This document shows positions 42,270-50,729 of a stretch of 64,000 nt of DNA, one piece after another. The notes under the pieces are model-generated. The model worked only from the letters and a program-made list of their open reading frames with translations. It had not been told where the DNA came from and ran no database searches. Source of the DNA: Bradyrhizobium sp. AZCC 1719 (lineage in GTDB: Bacteria; Pseudomonadota; Alphaproteobacteria; Rhizobiales; Xanthobacteraceae); the NCBI RefSeq assembly GCF_036924525.1, contig NZ_JAZHRU010000001.1, positions 4,493,001-4,557,000 on the forward strand. Direction: 5' to 3'. Positions within the stretch are counted from its first letter, which is position 1. Each line of letters begins with the position of its first letter. A program made the position numbers and the translations under genes.

Positions 42270-43517
42270 TCACTTCATTCCCGTGCAACTCGCATAAAAC
42301 GTCGTCGTCGCGGGCCAATCGGAGAACATGCCGCGGATGCCGACCTGCTTGGCCAATATATCCAGCACCGTCAGGGTGTCGCCGTCGCGGTCGATCGCGC
42401 TCCTGATCGACTTGTGATAGAAGCCGCCGCCCTTGTGCAGCGGGCCGTCGCGTTCCAGCGACCAACCGATCAGGTCGAGGCCAGCGGCCTTGGCGGCCTT
42501 GGCGTATTCGGACGGGACGATTTTTTGTCTGTCGTTCAGCGTCAGCATCATCGGAATCGGCGGGCCGAGGATCGCGACGCCTTGCGACTTCAATTCCGCC
42601 ATCGACGGCTTCCACGTCTCCGGCTTATTGGGATCGAGACCCTGTTTTTCGTAACGCTCTTCAAGATAGACCGCCTGTTTCGCGAATTCCGGTTCGGTCT
42701 TCACCCAGTGGAGCACGTCGGCGAGATTAAAGCTTTGCGCAAAGACATCGCTCGGCGGAATTCCGGCCTTCTTGTAGGCCTCCAGCATCTGCGACGCGTA
42801 TTTCTCCTGGGTGTAATCGCCGTCGAACGGCATCGGCACCTCGGGCGCCTTGAGCTCAGGCGTGAACTTGGCGCCGAGACTTTTGATCAGCGCGATGCTC
42901 TCGTCATGCGTCATCAGCGTGCCGGAATTGGCGTAGAGGTCGGTGCGCCAGCGCGGCGTGCCGTTCTGATATTCCTCAGGCGTCTTCGCGTCGGGGTTGA
43001 AGCCGTCCATCTTCGCGCGCAGCCGCCGGAATTCTGCGAGCGTGATGTCTGACGTGCAGCACTTTGCGGAGGCTTTCCTGCCGGCCGCGGAATCAGCCGG
43101 GCTGAAGGCTTGCGTGCATTTTGCGGCAAGCTCCGGCACGGTCAGAATGTTGGTGGTGGCGTGCAGGTCGCACTGCGAATGGCGGCACACGAGCTGGCGG
43201 TCTTTCGTAAACGTCACGTCGCATTCGATGATGCCGGCGCCCATCCGGGCGGCGGCAATGTAGGACTCCCTGGTATGCTCGGGAAATTCCAGCGCGGCGC
43301 CGCGGTGGCCGATGGAAAAATCGGTCTTGCGAAATGGCCCGGTGCACTGCGCAAGCTGCGTCTTCAGCGGCCCGTCCTTCATCTTGTCGACGAGATAGAA
43401 CGGCCGCGGGCCGATCTGTGGCTCGCGCGGCAGCAGGATGTCCTCGGCCGCGGCGGGAAGGATCGCGGTCAACAGCCAGAGCGCTGAGAGGAGGGCGGAG
43501 CGATGGCGGACGGGCAT
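42270..43517 (-). CDS. Exported glycerophosphodiester phosphodiesterase
   Basis: ATG at 43517 (MPVRHRSALLSALWLLTAIL) gives 415 residues with a signal peptide ending in PAAAEDI. The GDPD TIM-barrel motifs are FSIGHRGAALEFPEHTRESY (catalytic His and Glu region), GAGIIECDVTFTKDRQLVCRH (metal-binding Glu-x-Asp and His) and ELKAPEVPMPF. The enzyme splits glycerophosphodiesters into glycerol 3-phosphate and an alcohol. Extra inserts with cysteine pairs separate it from the short cytosolic enzymes. The frame remains open to 43748, but the repeat lies there. Confidence 0.92.
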   Translation of the reverse strand: MPVRHRSALLSALWLLTAILPAAAEDILLPREPQIGPRPFYLVDKMKDGPLKTQLAQCTGPFRKTDFSIGHRGAALEFPEHTRESYIAAARMGAGIIECDVTFTKDRQLVCRHSQCDLHATTNILTVPELAAKCTQAFSPADSAAGRKASAKCCTSDITLAEFRRLRAKMDGFNPDAKTPEEYQNGTPRWRTDLYANSGTLMTHDESIALIKSLGAKFTPELKAPEVPMPFDGDYTQEKYASQMLEAYKKAGIPPSDVFAQSFNLADVLHWVKTEPEFAKQAVYLEERYEKQGLDPNKPETWKPSMAELKSQGVAILGPPIPMMLTLNDRQKIVPSEYAKAAKAAGLDLIGWSLERDGPLHKGGGFYHKSIRSAIDRDGDTLTVLDILAKQVGIRGMFSDWPATTTFYASCTGMK

Positions 43518-43592
43518 GGGTGGCACCTCGGATGACGCATTGCGCGCAGGCTTGATATCACAGAGCATGTGACAATTGCGTGTTGAAGCGGT

Positions 43593-43685
43593 GTAGGGTG
43601 GGCAGAGCGCAGCGTGCCCACCATTCCCTCCAACAACGCTGAAATGGATGGTGGGCACGGCGCTGCGCGCCTTTGCCCACCCTAC
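43593..43685. repeat. Palindromic intergenic repeat, GTAGGGTGGG family
   Basis: GTAGGGTGGGCAGAGCGCAG pairs with the complement of GCGCCTTTGCCCACCCTAC, with GTGCCCACCAT and ATGGTGGGCAC inside. It is between the GDPD and the next plus-strand gene. Confidence 0.87.
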
Positions 43686-43701
43686 AAGAGGGAGAAGAAA
43701 A

Positions 43702-44130
43702 ATGCCCGCAGCCTTTTTCGTCGTCCGCGCCACCGTGTCCGATCCCACCAGGCGTCAGGCCTTCGACGCCTGGTACTCGCGCGAGCATCTGCCGGATGCG
43801 ATGAGGTCGTTCGGCGCCGTGAAGGCGTGGCGCTACTGGAGCGCGACCGATCCATCGCTGCACGAGGCGATGTACCAGTTCACGGACAAGGCTGCGCTCG
43901 ATCGCGCCATCGAAGGACCGGATATGAAGCGTCTGGTCGCTGACTTCAACCGCGACTGGCCGGACGTGACGCGGACGCGCGAGGTGCTGGTGCTTGCCGA
44001 GGAGCGCGCGGCGCAAGACGCGAGACGACGTATCCGTCGCGGAGAAGACGCGTCGTCACAGATGCGGGCAACGCAAAAATACCGCAAAGACGACAAGAGT
44101 TCCGCTGCAAACAACAGCACGCGAAAATAA
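43702..44130 (+). CDS. Small dimeric alpha-beta barrel-type protein
   Basis: ATG at 43702 follows GGGAGAAG; 142 residues. The core MPAAFFVVRATVSDPTRRQA then FDAWYSREHLPDAMRSFGAV and WRYWSATDP resembles EthD/antibiotic-biosynthesis monooxygenase-like ferredoxin folds. The last 35 residues are basic and low-complexity. No catalytic activity can be claimed. It lies immediately after a palindromic repeat. Confidence 0.75.
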   Translation: MPAAFFVVRATVSDPTRRQAFDAWYSREHLPDAMRSFGAVKAWRYWSATDPSLHEAMYQFTDKAALDRAIEGPDMKRLVADFNRDWPDVTRTREVLVLAEERAAQDARRRIRRGEDASSQMRATQKYRKDDKSSAANNSTRK

Positions 44131-44240
44131 TTCTCGATCGACTCCGTTCGCAGCAAAGCTGAACACGCAGTTCACCGCGCGTTCATCTCGGCGCCGTGAA
44201 ACTCTCTTTCTTGCACACAGCAAACGGAGGAAGGGATGTG

Positions 44241-44576
44241 ATGGAACGCCGCCACTTTTTGAAACTCGCCTTTGGATTTGCTGCGGGCGGCGTCGCGCTT
44301 GCAGCGAGCGCGCAGGCCGCGCCGCTGATGCCGGCGCCGCTCGCCGATGACGCGAAGCTGCCCGCCAACAAGGATGCTCAACCCGCCGTCACGTCAGGCG
44401 ATGAGGTCGATCGTCTCACGCCCGAAGAAGTGGGCTGGGGCCGCGGCCGTCGTCGCGGCTGGGGCCGAAGGCACTGGGGCTGGCGCCGCCGCCGTTGGCG
44501 CCGCAGGCACTGGGGCTGGCATCGCCGCCGTCGTTGGCGCCGCCGCTATTGGCGCCGCCGTCGTTACTACTGGTAA
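44241..44576 (+). CDS. Tat-exported Arg/Trp-rich protein
   Basis: The 111-residue protein starts MERRHFLKLAFGFAAGGVAL, a good twin-arginine signal, followed by an acidic/Pro mature start. Residues about 64-111 consist of Trp, Arg, Gly, His and Tyr repeats (WGRGRRRGWGRRHWGWRRRR). This composition is cationic and aromatic like some antimicrobial or nucleic-acid-binding peptides, but no family is known to me with a function. GGAGG precedes the start; a GTG one codon upstream is also possible. Confidence 0.75.
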   Translation: MERRHFLKLAFGFAAGGVALAASAQAAPLMPAPLADDAKLPANKDAQPAVTSGDEVDRLTPEEVGWGRGRRRGWGRRHWGWRRRRWRRRHWGWHRRRRWRRRYWRRRRYYW

Positions 44577-44606
44577 GACTTCGCCGCGGATTGCTTAGAA
44601 AGCAGT

Positions 44607-44636
44607 AAAAAAAAGCCCCGCGCGAGCGGGGCTTTT
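44607..44636. terminator. Bidirectional rho-independent terminator
   Basis: Stem GCCCCG (44615-44620) and CGGGGC (44627-44632), flanked by eight A on the left and four T on the right. Read leftwards it has an eight-base U-run and serves the minus-strand gene ending at 44654; read rightwards it can serve the Arg/Trp-rich gene. Confidence 0.82.
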
Positions 44637-44653
44637 GTCATGCTTGGGAATTC

Positions 44654-44908
44654 TCAGTAAGCGCGGCAGCGTCCGTAGCGCCACACGGTGCCGTAGGGGC
44701 ACACGCGGCCGGGCCGCACCACGACGGTCCGAGCTGGAGGCCGCACCACGACGACCGGGGCCGCCGGCCGAACAACGACCCGGCGATTGGGTTGGCAGCC
44801 GCCATAGGGGCCGCGATGCCAGCCGGGGCCGCATCCGCCCGCGGCTTCCGCCGCGCTGAAGCTGGCAACGGTGCCCAGGGCCAAAACTGCTGCGAAAAGG
44901 TACTTCAT
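44654..44908 (-). CDS. Small exported Gly/Cys/Arg protein, GCG_CRPN-like
   Basis: The ATG at 44908 (MKYLFAAVLALGTVASFSAA) begins an 84-residue protein with a Sec signal. The mature start GGCGPGWHRGPYGGCQPN is the repeated motif of a small family frequent in bradyrhizobia; it is followed by VVVRPAA-type repeats and a final VCPYGTVWRYGRCR. Four cysteines could form two disulphides. Function is unknown. It is convergent with the Arg/Trp-rich gene across a shared terminator. Confidence 0.82.
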   Translation of the reverse strand: MKYLFAAVLALGTVASFSAAEAAGGCGPGWHRGPYGGCQPNRRVVVRPAAPVVVVRPPARTVVVRPGRVCPYGTVWRYGRCRAY

Positions 44909-45006
44909 GTTTTCTCCCGTTCTTGGCCGCAAGGCGGCACGTTCGGAACCTAGTCACGAACACCTGAATGGAACATGAATGTCGTGATTTGTAATGTCGT
45001 GATTTG

Positions 45007-46035
45007 TCATGGGGCTACGGCCAAAAATCCGAGCAACAACTCGCCGTATTTCGCCGGCGCTTCCAAAAAGACCAGGTGTCCGGTGTTCGGGATCACCTCG
45101 GCCCGGCCGCGCGCCATCTTGGCGGCGAGCGCCTTGGCCAGCTCGGCGTTCTGCCCCATCTTCGAGCGCAGCGCTTCCGGCGCATTGGCTTTTCCCGGCG
45201 CGTTATGATCGTCGGCGCCCATCACGAACAGCGTCGGCTGCGTGATCAGCGGGATCTCGTGCACGACAGGCTCGCGATAGATCATCTGTGCGGAACTGAC
45301 GAACGCGCGCAGCCAGCGCGGATATTCGGCGCTGCCCTTGATGTTGAAGCGCGCGTCGATGAAGGGCGTGATCTGTTCGGGCGGCAGTTTGAGGGCGTAG
45401 TTGGTTTCGAGCTGCTTGCGATAGGCGTCCGCTGTGAGCTTATCTTCGTTCTCCAAAATCTTTTCGGTCGGCGTCGGCGGCACGTAGAGCCGGTAATCTT
45501 CCAGCCCGATCGGAGCCGTCAGCACCAGATGCGCGATCCGGTCAGGGTAGGCGCGTGCGATCCGCACCCCGAGCATGCTGCCGAGCGAATGCGCCACGAT
45601 GTCGGCCTTGGCGATTTGCAGATGATCGAGCAGCGCGATCGTGTTGCGCGCCAGCGTATCGAAATGCAAATCGCCTTGCGGCTTCGATGATTTTCCAAAG
45701 CCGATCTGGTCCGGCACGACCACGCGGTAGCCGGCATCGCTCAAGGTCTTGATGACCGGCGCCCAGTAGCTCGATGGAAAATTGCGGCCGTGCAGCAGCA
45801 CCACGCTGCGTCCGTTCGCTTGCGCGGGAGCTACGTCCATATAGGCCATCCGCACCGGCTCGCCGTCGTTGACCAGCGGCAGCAGATGGACGGGGTAGGG
45901 ATAGGCAAAACCTTCGAGACCAATGCCGTAGGGTTCGCGTTGCGCCGATTCCGCGGCTCCGGCCGGCAGCAGGGGCTGAATGCAAAGGGCGGCAGTGAGC
46001 ACGCCGGCAAGAATTGGTCGCATCGCAAACTCCAT
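45007..46035 (-). CDS. Exported alpha/beta hydrolase
   Basis: The 342-residue protein has a signal peptide (ILAGVLTAALCIQPLLPAGA). Its fold motifs are VVLLHGRNFPSSYW, PDQIGFGKSSKP, nucleophile elbow VAHSLGSMLG, acidic FVMGADDHNAPGK and base NTGHLVFLEAP. This resembles exported haloalkane-dehalogenase/peroxidase-like hydrolases; without the halide-binding residues being clear, esterase or epoxide hydrolase are equally possible. No neighbour indicates the substrate. Confidence 0.88.
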   Translation of the reverse strand: MEFAMRPILAGVLTAALCIQPLLPAGAAESAQREPYGIGLEGFAYPYPVHLLPLVNDGEPVRMAYMDVAPAQANGRSVVLLHGRNFPSSYWAPVIKTLSDAGYRVVVPDQIGFGKSSKPQGDLHFDTLARNTIALLDHLQIAKADIVAHSLGSMLGVRIARAYPDRIAHLVLTAPIGLEDYRLYVPPTPTEKILENEDKLTADAYRKQLETNYALKLPPEQITPFIDARFNIKGSAEYPRWLRAFVSSAQMIYREPVVHEIPLITQPTLFVMGADDHNAPGKANAPEALRSKMGQNAELAKALAAKMARGRAEVIPNTGHLVFLEAPAKYGELLLGFLAVAP

Positions 46036-46147
46036 CTGAAGATGAAGCTGAATTGATGCCGATATCAGGTGCCGTAAAGGCCGCGCAGCTTCACATTTTG
46101 CGGAGATCAGCCAGCCTCATTTGGCCTTCAGGTTCAAGCCATCACGA

Positions 46148-46846
46148 CTAAGCTTCGCTGCTGCCAAACAGCGCCGCGAACCGCTTTTCGCCGGCGCGCG
46201 TGAAGTTCACGACGCGGCTGCCAGGCGCGGGATCGCGCGCCGCCCAGTTCAATTCGGTGAAGCGGTTCATCACCGCGGCGCCCAGCGTGCCGGCGAGATG
46301 GTGCCGCCGTTCGCTCCAGTCGAGACAGGCCTTGCACACGGGCCGGCGCGGGTGAGCGAGCATATCCGCGTCGATCTGCAGCGCCTCGGCGATGAAGCGC
46401 TTGCCCTCGCCGGTGAGTTCGATCGCCTGTTTGGTTTGCCGGACCAGTTTTTGCTTTCGCATGCTGTCGAGCATCTGCACGCCGAGATCGCCGGCCAGAT
46501 GATCGTAGCAGATCCGGGCGCGCCGCAGCGCCGGCTCCTTCGGCCCGGTGCGCACGCGCGTGTGTCCGGCGCGCTCGGCAAGGCCCGCCAGCCCTTCGAG
46601 CACGCCCGCAACATCGGGGCCGGTGAGGCGGTAATAGCGATGACGGCCCTGCTTCTCCGGCTCGATCAGGCCGCCGGTCTCGAGTTTGGACAGATGCGAA
46701 CTCGCGGTCTGCGGCGTGATGCCGGCCTGGTGCGCCAGCTCGCTCGCGGTCAGCGCTCGGCCGTCCATCAGCGCGGTCAACATGTTGGCGCGGGCGGGAT
46801 CGCCGACCAGCGAGGCGACCATGGCGATGTCAGGACCTGCTTTCAT
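46148..46846 (-). CDS. ArsR-family transcriptional regulator, long form
   Basis: The 232-residue protein has an N-terminal winged helix (DPARANMLTALMDGRALTASE then LAHQAGITPQTASSHLSKLE and GRHRYYRL). The C-terminal 130 residues include KACLDWSERRHHLAGTLGAAV with a C-x-x-C-like pair in PVCKAC, common in this ArsR subtype. Metal or redox control through those cysteines is possible but not shown. It is followed by the hydrolase at 45007 on the same strand after 112 bases. Confidence 0.9.
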   Translation of the reverse strand: MKAGPDIAMVASLVGDPARANMLTALMDGRALTASELAHQAGITPQTASSHLSKLETGGLIEPEKQGRHRYYRLTGPDVAGVLEGLAGLAERAGHTRVRTGPKEPALRRARICYDHLAGDLGVQMLDSMRKQKLVRQTKQAIELTGEGKRFIAEALQIDADMLAHPRRPVCKACLDWSERRHHLAGTLGAAVMNRFTELNWAARDPAPGSRVVNFTRAGEKRFAALFGSSEA

Positions 46847-46901
46847 AGTTCGATCATAGCCGAAGCATCGCTGTAGGGCAAGCGGGTAGTATTGCCTCGA
46901 A

Positions 46902-47020
46902 CGTCATTGCGAGGAGTGCAGCGACGAAGCAATCCATTCCTCCGCTTGTGGAGCTATGGATTGCTTCGCGGAGCCTGTCATCCGGCGGCGCTTTGCGCCG
47001 ACCGGGTGGCTCGCAATGAC
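46902..47020. repeat. Palindromic intergenic repeat, CGTCATTGCGAGGAG family
   Basis: CGTCATTGCGAG on the left and CTCGCAATGAC on the right bracket inner arms CGAAGCAATCCAT and ATGGATTGCTTCG. It is a classic bradyrhizobial repeat between divergent regulator and NIPSNAP genes. Confidence 0.87.
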
Positions 47021-47041
47021 GGGGAAACATTGGAGAGCATC

Positions 47042-47350
47042 ATGACCGTCACCGTCTTCATCCGTTACCAACTCGACCCGTTCAAGCGCGCCTTGTTCGA
47101 GGAATATTCCAAAAACTGGCTCACCATCATTCCGAAATGCGGCGGCGACCTGATCGGCTACTGGATGCCGCACGAGGGCACCAACAACATCGCCTTCGCG
47201 CTGATCTCGTTCGACAGCCTTGCGTCTTACGAAAGTTACCGCGCACGGCTGCGCGCGGACAGCGAAGGCAAGGCCAATTTTGATTTCGCCGAAGAGAACA
47301 AGTTCATCCTCGCCGAGGAGCGGACGTTTCTGCGCAAGGTCGTGGCGTGA
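47042..47350 (+). CDS. NIPSNAP-type small protein
   Basis: ATG at 47042 after GGAGAG gives 102 residues: [20 protein letters not shown], then [16 protein letters not shown] and [16 protein letters not shown]. This is the NIPSNAP/dimeric alpha-beta barrel pattern. Family members are not enzymatically defined. It is followed after 66 bases by a PEP-mutase-family gene, probably on one transcript, the order seen in related genomes. Confidence 0.85.
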   Translation: MTVTVFIRYQLDPFKRALFEEYSKNWLTIIPKCGGDLIGYWMPHEGTNNIAFALISFDSLASYESYRARLRADSEGKANFDFAEENKFILAEERTFLRKVVA

Positions 47351-47416
47351 GACGTCTGGCGGAGCAGACGCAGCGTTACTATGTAGGCGGCGCCAACAAA
47401 CCGAGGGGAGCGACCC

Positions 47417-48229
47417 ATGCTGACATCTGCTGACAAACGCGCCGCATTCAGGAAGTTGCACGAGAGCGGATGCTTCATCATCCCCAATCCGTTTGACGTC
47501 GGCAGCGCGAAAGCGTTGCAGCATCTCGGCTTCAAGGCGTTGGCTTCGACCAGCGCCGGCTTTGCCTGGACGCTGGGCAAGGCCGACAATCGCGTCACCG
47601 TCGACGACGTCTGCGCTCATCTCGCCGCGATCTGCGCGGCGGTCGATATTCCGGTCAACGCCGATTTCGAGGACGGCTTTGCGCACGAGCCGGACAAGGT
47701 CGGCGCCAATGTCGCGCGCGCGGTTAAGACCGGCGTGGCCGGCCTGTCGATCGAGGATTTTACCGGCGACAACGCAAAGCCGCTGTTCGATCGCGCATTG
47801 GCGATCGATCGCATCAAGGCGGCGCGTCAGGCGATCGATGCCGACAATAGCGGCGTGCTGCTCACCGGCCGCTGCGAGGCGTTCCTGCGCGGGCAGAAGG
47901 ATTTGAAGCTCGTGATCGACCGGCTCACCGCCTATGCCGAAGCCGGCGCCGACTGCCTCTATGCGCCCGGCATCGCGACGCCGGAAGAGATTTCGGCGGT
48001 CGTGAAAGCGGTGCATCCCAAGCCGGTCAATCTCCTGGTCGGCGCGGCCGGCCCGTCGCTGCCGGCGGCGTCCGATCTCGGCGTGCGCCGCATCAGCGTC
48101 GGCGCTTCGCTGGCGCGGATGGCCTGGGCCGGCTTCATGAAGGCGTCAAAGGAGATGGCGGAGAAGGGCACCTTCGGCGAATTCGCCAACGGCTATCCCG
48201 GCGGCGAGATCAACAAGATGTTCAGCTAA
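47417..48229 (+). CDS. Isocitrate lyase/PEP mutase family enzyme
   Basis: The 270-residue TIM-barrel protein shows IIPNPFDVGSAKALQHLGFKA, ASTSAGFAWTLG, the metal-binding NADFEDGFAHEPDKV and IEDFTGD, and LLTGRCEAFL. The catalytic cysteine loop KKCGH of isocitrate lyase is not found, so it is of the oxaloacetate decarboxylase/carboxyvinyl-phosphonate type rather than isocitrate lyase. GAGG lies upstream of the start. Substrate remains open. Confidence 0.9.
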   Translation: MLTSADKRAAFRKLHESGCFIIPNPFDVGSAKALQHLGFKALASTSAGFAWTLGKADNRVTVDDVCAHLAAICAAVDIPVNADFEDGFAHEPDKVGANVARAVKTGVAGLSIEDFTGDNAKPLFDRALAIDRIKAARQAIDADNSGVLLTGRCEAFLRGQKDLKLVIDRLTAYAEAGADCLYAPGIATPEEISAVVKAVHPKPVNLLVGAAGPSLPAASDLGVRRISVGASLARMAWAGFMKASKEMAEKGTFGEFANGYPGGEINKMFS

Positions 48230-48343
48230 GCTCAGGTCCCAAAAGTGGAGATGACTGCTGCTTCTCCTGCGTAGCGGCCATCGATCTTAGGGTGGTAGTC
48301 AATCGCGAGCCACCCGTGTCATGCGGCGCGGGCGGCTCGACTC

Positions 48344-49084
48344 TCAACGCGTTTCTGTCTTTCGCGCCGAGACCAGGAGCATCATCGGCCGCTCCAGCTC
48401 TTCGGCCAGTTCGGGCAAGCGCTCGATCTGTTCGCGCGTCGGGGCGAATTCCTCGACCCGGCGCAACTCGAAGCCCGCATCAATCAGCGTGCTGAGCGTC
48501 GTGCCGAGGGTCCGGTGATACTTCAGCACGCCCTTGGCGAACCAGTCCGCGCGGCGCTCGCCCTCGACCGAGTAGCCGTTGACCGGCCAGGTCTTGCGGC
48601 CGTCTTCATCGGCGATCCAATGCGGATGCGCCGCAGCCATGAAGATCGGATGCTCGATCGTGAAGACCAGATCTCCGCCGCCGACCAGCGCCTTGTGGAT
48701 CGTGCGCGCGAGGCGCCGGAAATCCTCAACATAGTGGAAGGTCAGGGCGCTGTGGACGAGGTCGAAAGTCGCTTCGGGCAGCTCCAATGTCTCGAGATCG
48801 GCGAGCAGATATTCAATGGCCGGGTCCGAGGTATCGACCTTGGCGCGTGCGATCATGTTCTGCGACAGATCGAGGCCAAGCACCGAGACCGCGCCCTGCG
48901 CGCGCATCCAGCGCGAGGCCCAGCCGAAGCCGCAGCCCAGATCGGCCACGCGCTTGCCGGTTAGCGCGGGCAGCATAGCGCGGACAGCCGGCCATTCGGG
49001 CGCGCCGTCCAGCCCCTGCACCTGGCGAGGTAATCGGCTGTAGCCGGCGAAGAAATCGGGATTGTCGTAGATATTCTGCGCCAC
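48344..49084 (-). CDS. Class I SAM-dependent methyltransferase
   Basis: I prefer the GTG at 49084, which follows ACGGAG and gives VAQNIYDNPDFFAGYSRLPR; an ATG at 49117 is alternative. The 246-residue Rossmann domain has VADLGCGFGWASRWMRAQGA (motif I), VLGLDLSQNMIARA, FDLVHSALTFHYVED and LVFTIEHPIFM. It is close to UbiE/methyltransferase-11 types that act on small molecules. The acceptor is unknown. Confidence 0.88.
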   Translation of the reverse strand: MAQNIYDNPDFFAGYSRLPRQVQGLDGAPEWPAVRAMLPALTGKRVADLGCGFGWASRWMRAQGAVSVLGLDLSQNMIARAKVDTSDPAIEYLLADLETLELPEATFDLVHSALTFHYVEDFRRLARTIHKALVGGGDLVFTIEHPIFMAAAHPHWIADEDGRKTWPVNGYSVEGERRADWFAKGVLKYHRTLGTTLSTLIDAGFELRRVEEFAPTREQIERLPELAEELERPMMLLVSARKTETR

Positions 49085-49230
49085 GTTTATCTCCGTAATG
49101 GAGGAAGGGCGAGGCACGTTTCAAAAGCCGAAAGACCTCGTCCGCGAGGGGCGAGGCCAGGGTTGGCCAGTGTGCATGCGCAACCGTTATCCTCTGGCTT
49201 TGATCGATCAGTCCTCAGCCTGGACAACGC

Positions 49231-49260
49231 AAAAAAACAGCGGGCTATTTTGCCCGCTGT
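49231..49260 (-). terminator. Rho-independent terminator for the minus-strand gene at 49285-49695
   Basis: Stem ACAGCGGGC (49237-49245) with GCCCGCTGT (49252-49260), loop TATTTT, and seven A at 49231-49237 that become a U-run on the minus strand. It follows the gene stop by 24 bases. Confidence 0.88.
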
Positions 49261-49284
49261 ACGTAGCTTGGGATTGATCAGCCG

Positions 49285-49695
49285 CTACTGCTTGGAGCGA
49301 TCGACGTCGGTGCCGGTCGGTTCCTGCGATGGCGGCGTCGGGCGATTCGTCGCGGCGCCCGTGGTCGTGCCAGGATCGGTGTTGGTGCGCGGCGTTACGT
49401 CACGCATGCCCGGAGGCGCCGACGGGTTGGCCGGTTGCTGCTGCGCGGCCTGGTTGGTCGACGAGGTACCGGCCTGCTGCACGGTGGTGTTGTTCAGGCC
49501 ATAGAACAGCGCGCCGAGTACGAGCGCGATGGCAACGGCGAACATCGCGACCTTGGCGCCACTCGGCGGACCTTCGGACAGCGCGGGATCGGGTTGCAGC
49601 TCATTGTCGAGACTGTTGAAGCGGGCCTGACGGCGGACTTCTTCATCGCTTAGGCCGGCGCGGTAAGGATCGTTCGGATCGGGTTGGTGTGCCAT
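49285..49695 (-). CDS. Single-pass membrane protein of unknown function
   Basis: The 136-residue protein has a conserved soluble start (MAHQPDPNDPYRAGLSDEEV, RRQARFNSLDNELQPDPALS), one membrane segment at about 48-66 (VAMFAVAIALVLGALFYGL) and a Pro/Thr/Gln-rich tail that is probably periplasmic and disordered. This layout recurs in bradyrhizobia. There is a good terminator downstream. Function unknown. Confidence 0.8.
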   Translation of the reverse strand: MAHQPDPNDPYRAGLSDEEVRRQARFNSLDNELQPDPALSEGPPSGAKVAMFAVAIALVLGALFYGLNNTTVQQAGTSSTNQAAQQQPANPSAPPGMRDVTPRTNTDPGTTTGAATNRPTPPSQEPTGTDVDRSKQ

Positions 49696-50729
49696 GAATG
49701 GGTTCCTCCGTTAGCATCCCGAAGTCAAGCGCAAGGATAATGGTTGGCCTGCGCGGATGTTCCGCCCCAACATTGCAACCCCGTAATGTTGGAACCCGTG
49801 AATCCCTAAAGTTCCTGAGTGAGGATTGCCTTGCGCTAACCAGCGTTCCCCGGATGCTGCGCAGCGCCATCAGCGTGTTCACGCGTGTCTTGACGCGCTA
49901 TGGCTTGCGGCGTGATGCGCTGTTGTTCCGGTCCAGTGCATCGGAAGTGTGGATCCCGGCTCTGCGGTGCATCGCTGAAGAAGCGCTGCACCGCGTCCGG
50001 GACACAGTCATTGAAGCCGCGCGTTCGCGACTTCCGTCGCCGTCACCAGCGGCGCTGCATTGCCCCAGGCATTGCGGACATAGTTCGTCGCGTCGGCGAT
50101 CTCCGAAGCGGTAGTTGAACGGCTAGCGCAACCCCCGGCGCACGCGGTGCGTTCGTGACCGGTGCCAGCGTCGTCGCCAGATAGGCGTGGATTACCAAAA
50201 TGTCCTGCCGCGTCAGTTTCGTGAAATTCGGATAGGGGAAGGCGGGATAGTAGCGAACCGTCGCGCGCCACGCCGAAGCGGAGCGCGCGGTAGAAATCGT
50301 CATCGCTCCACGCGCCAGGTCGCCGGCGTTCGTCAGCGCCTTGCCGCGCGCGATGTCATCGGCCATCGCCGGTTCGCCCTTGGGCTGGGCATGACCTTCG
50401 CCGGCCATGAACGCAGTGCACAAAAGCAGTGCCGCGAGAATCGCCCGGATGGTCGTCCCTGCACCGATTGACCTTCCGGAGCGTTATGGCGCGAAAGTGC
50501 ACACAGCGGGGGCGTCATGCCATTTCGCGCCGAGGCTTCCGGACGACACAAACCGAAATGCCGCGCCGATTTTCCCGGCACGAAATTGCGAAGTTTGCAG
50601 GCGCGGCTTTCTTGCCGAGATTTGTGGTGCGCGGCCCGGAAAAACCGACATAGACTGGTTCTAATGAGTTCAGATGCTTAGCTAAAAAAGCGTCGTCGCG
50701 ATCAAGGCTTACCGCCAAAGAGGGCTGCA
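49696..50729. other. Gene-poor stretch with a decayed gene only
   Basis: Apart from the cytochrome c remnant at 50008-50470, no frame here looks coding. The 200 bases before 50730 probably hold the promoter of the indolepyruvate oxidoreductase gene. I see no repeat element or terminator in the stretch other than short imperfect palindromes. Confidence 0.55.
50008..50470 (-). pseudogene. Decayed cytochrome c (alcohol dehydrogenase cytochrome-subunit type)
   Basis: Read leftwards, a signal-like TTIRAILAALLLCTAFMAGE and ADDIARGKALTNAGDLARGA begin the gene, but the CxxCH haem motif expected after GD is gone. The frame then gives YYPAFPYPNFTKLTRQDILV and IHAYLATTLAPVTNAPRAP, typical of the cytochrome subunit, and a neighbouring frame gives NYVRNAWGNAAPLVTATEVA at the end. 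So internal deletions and a frameshift are present. It is not functional as a c-type cytochrome. Confidence 0.72.
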
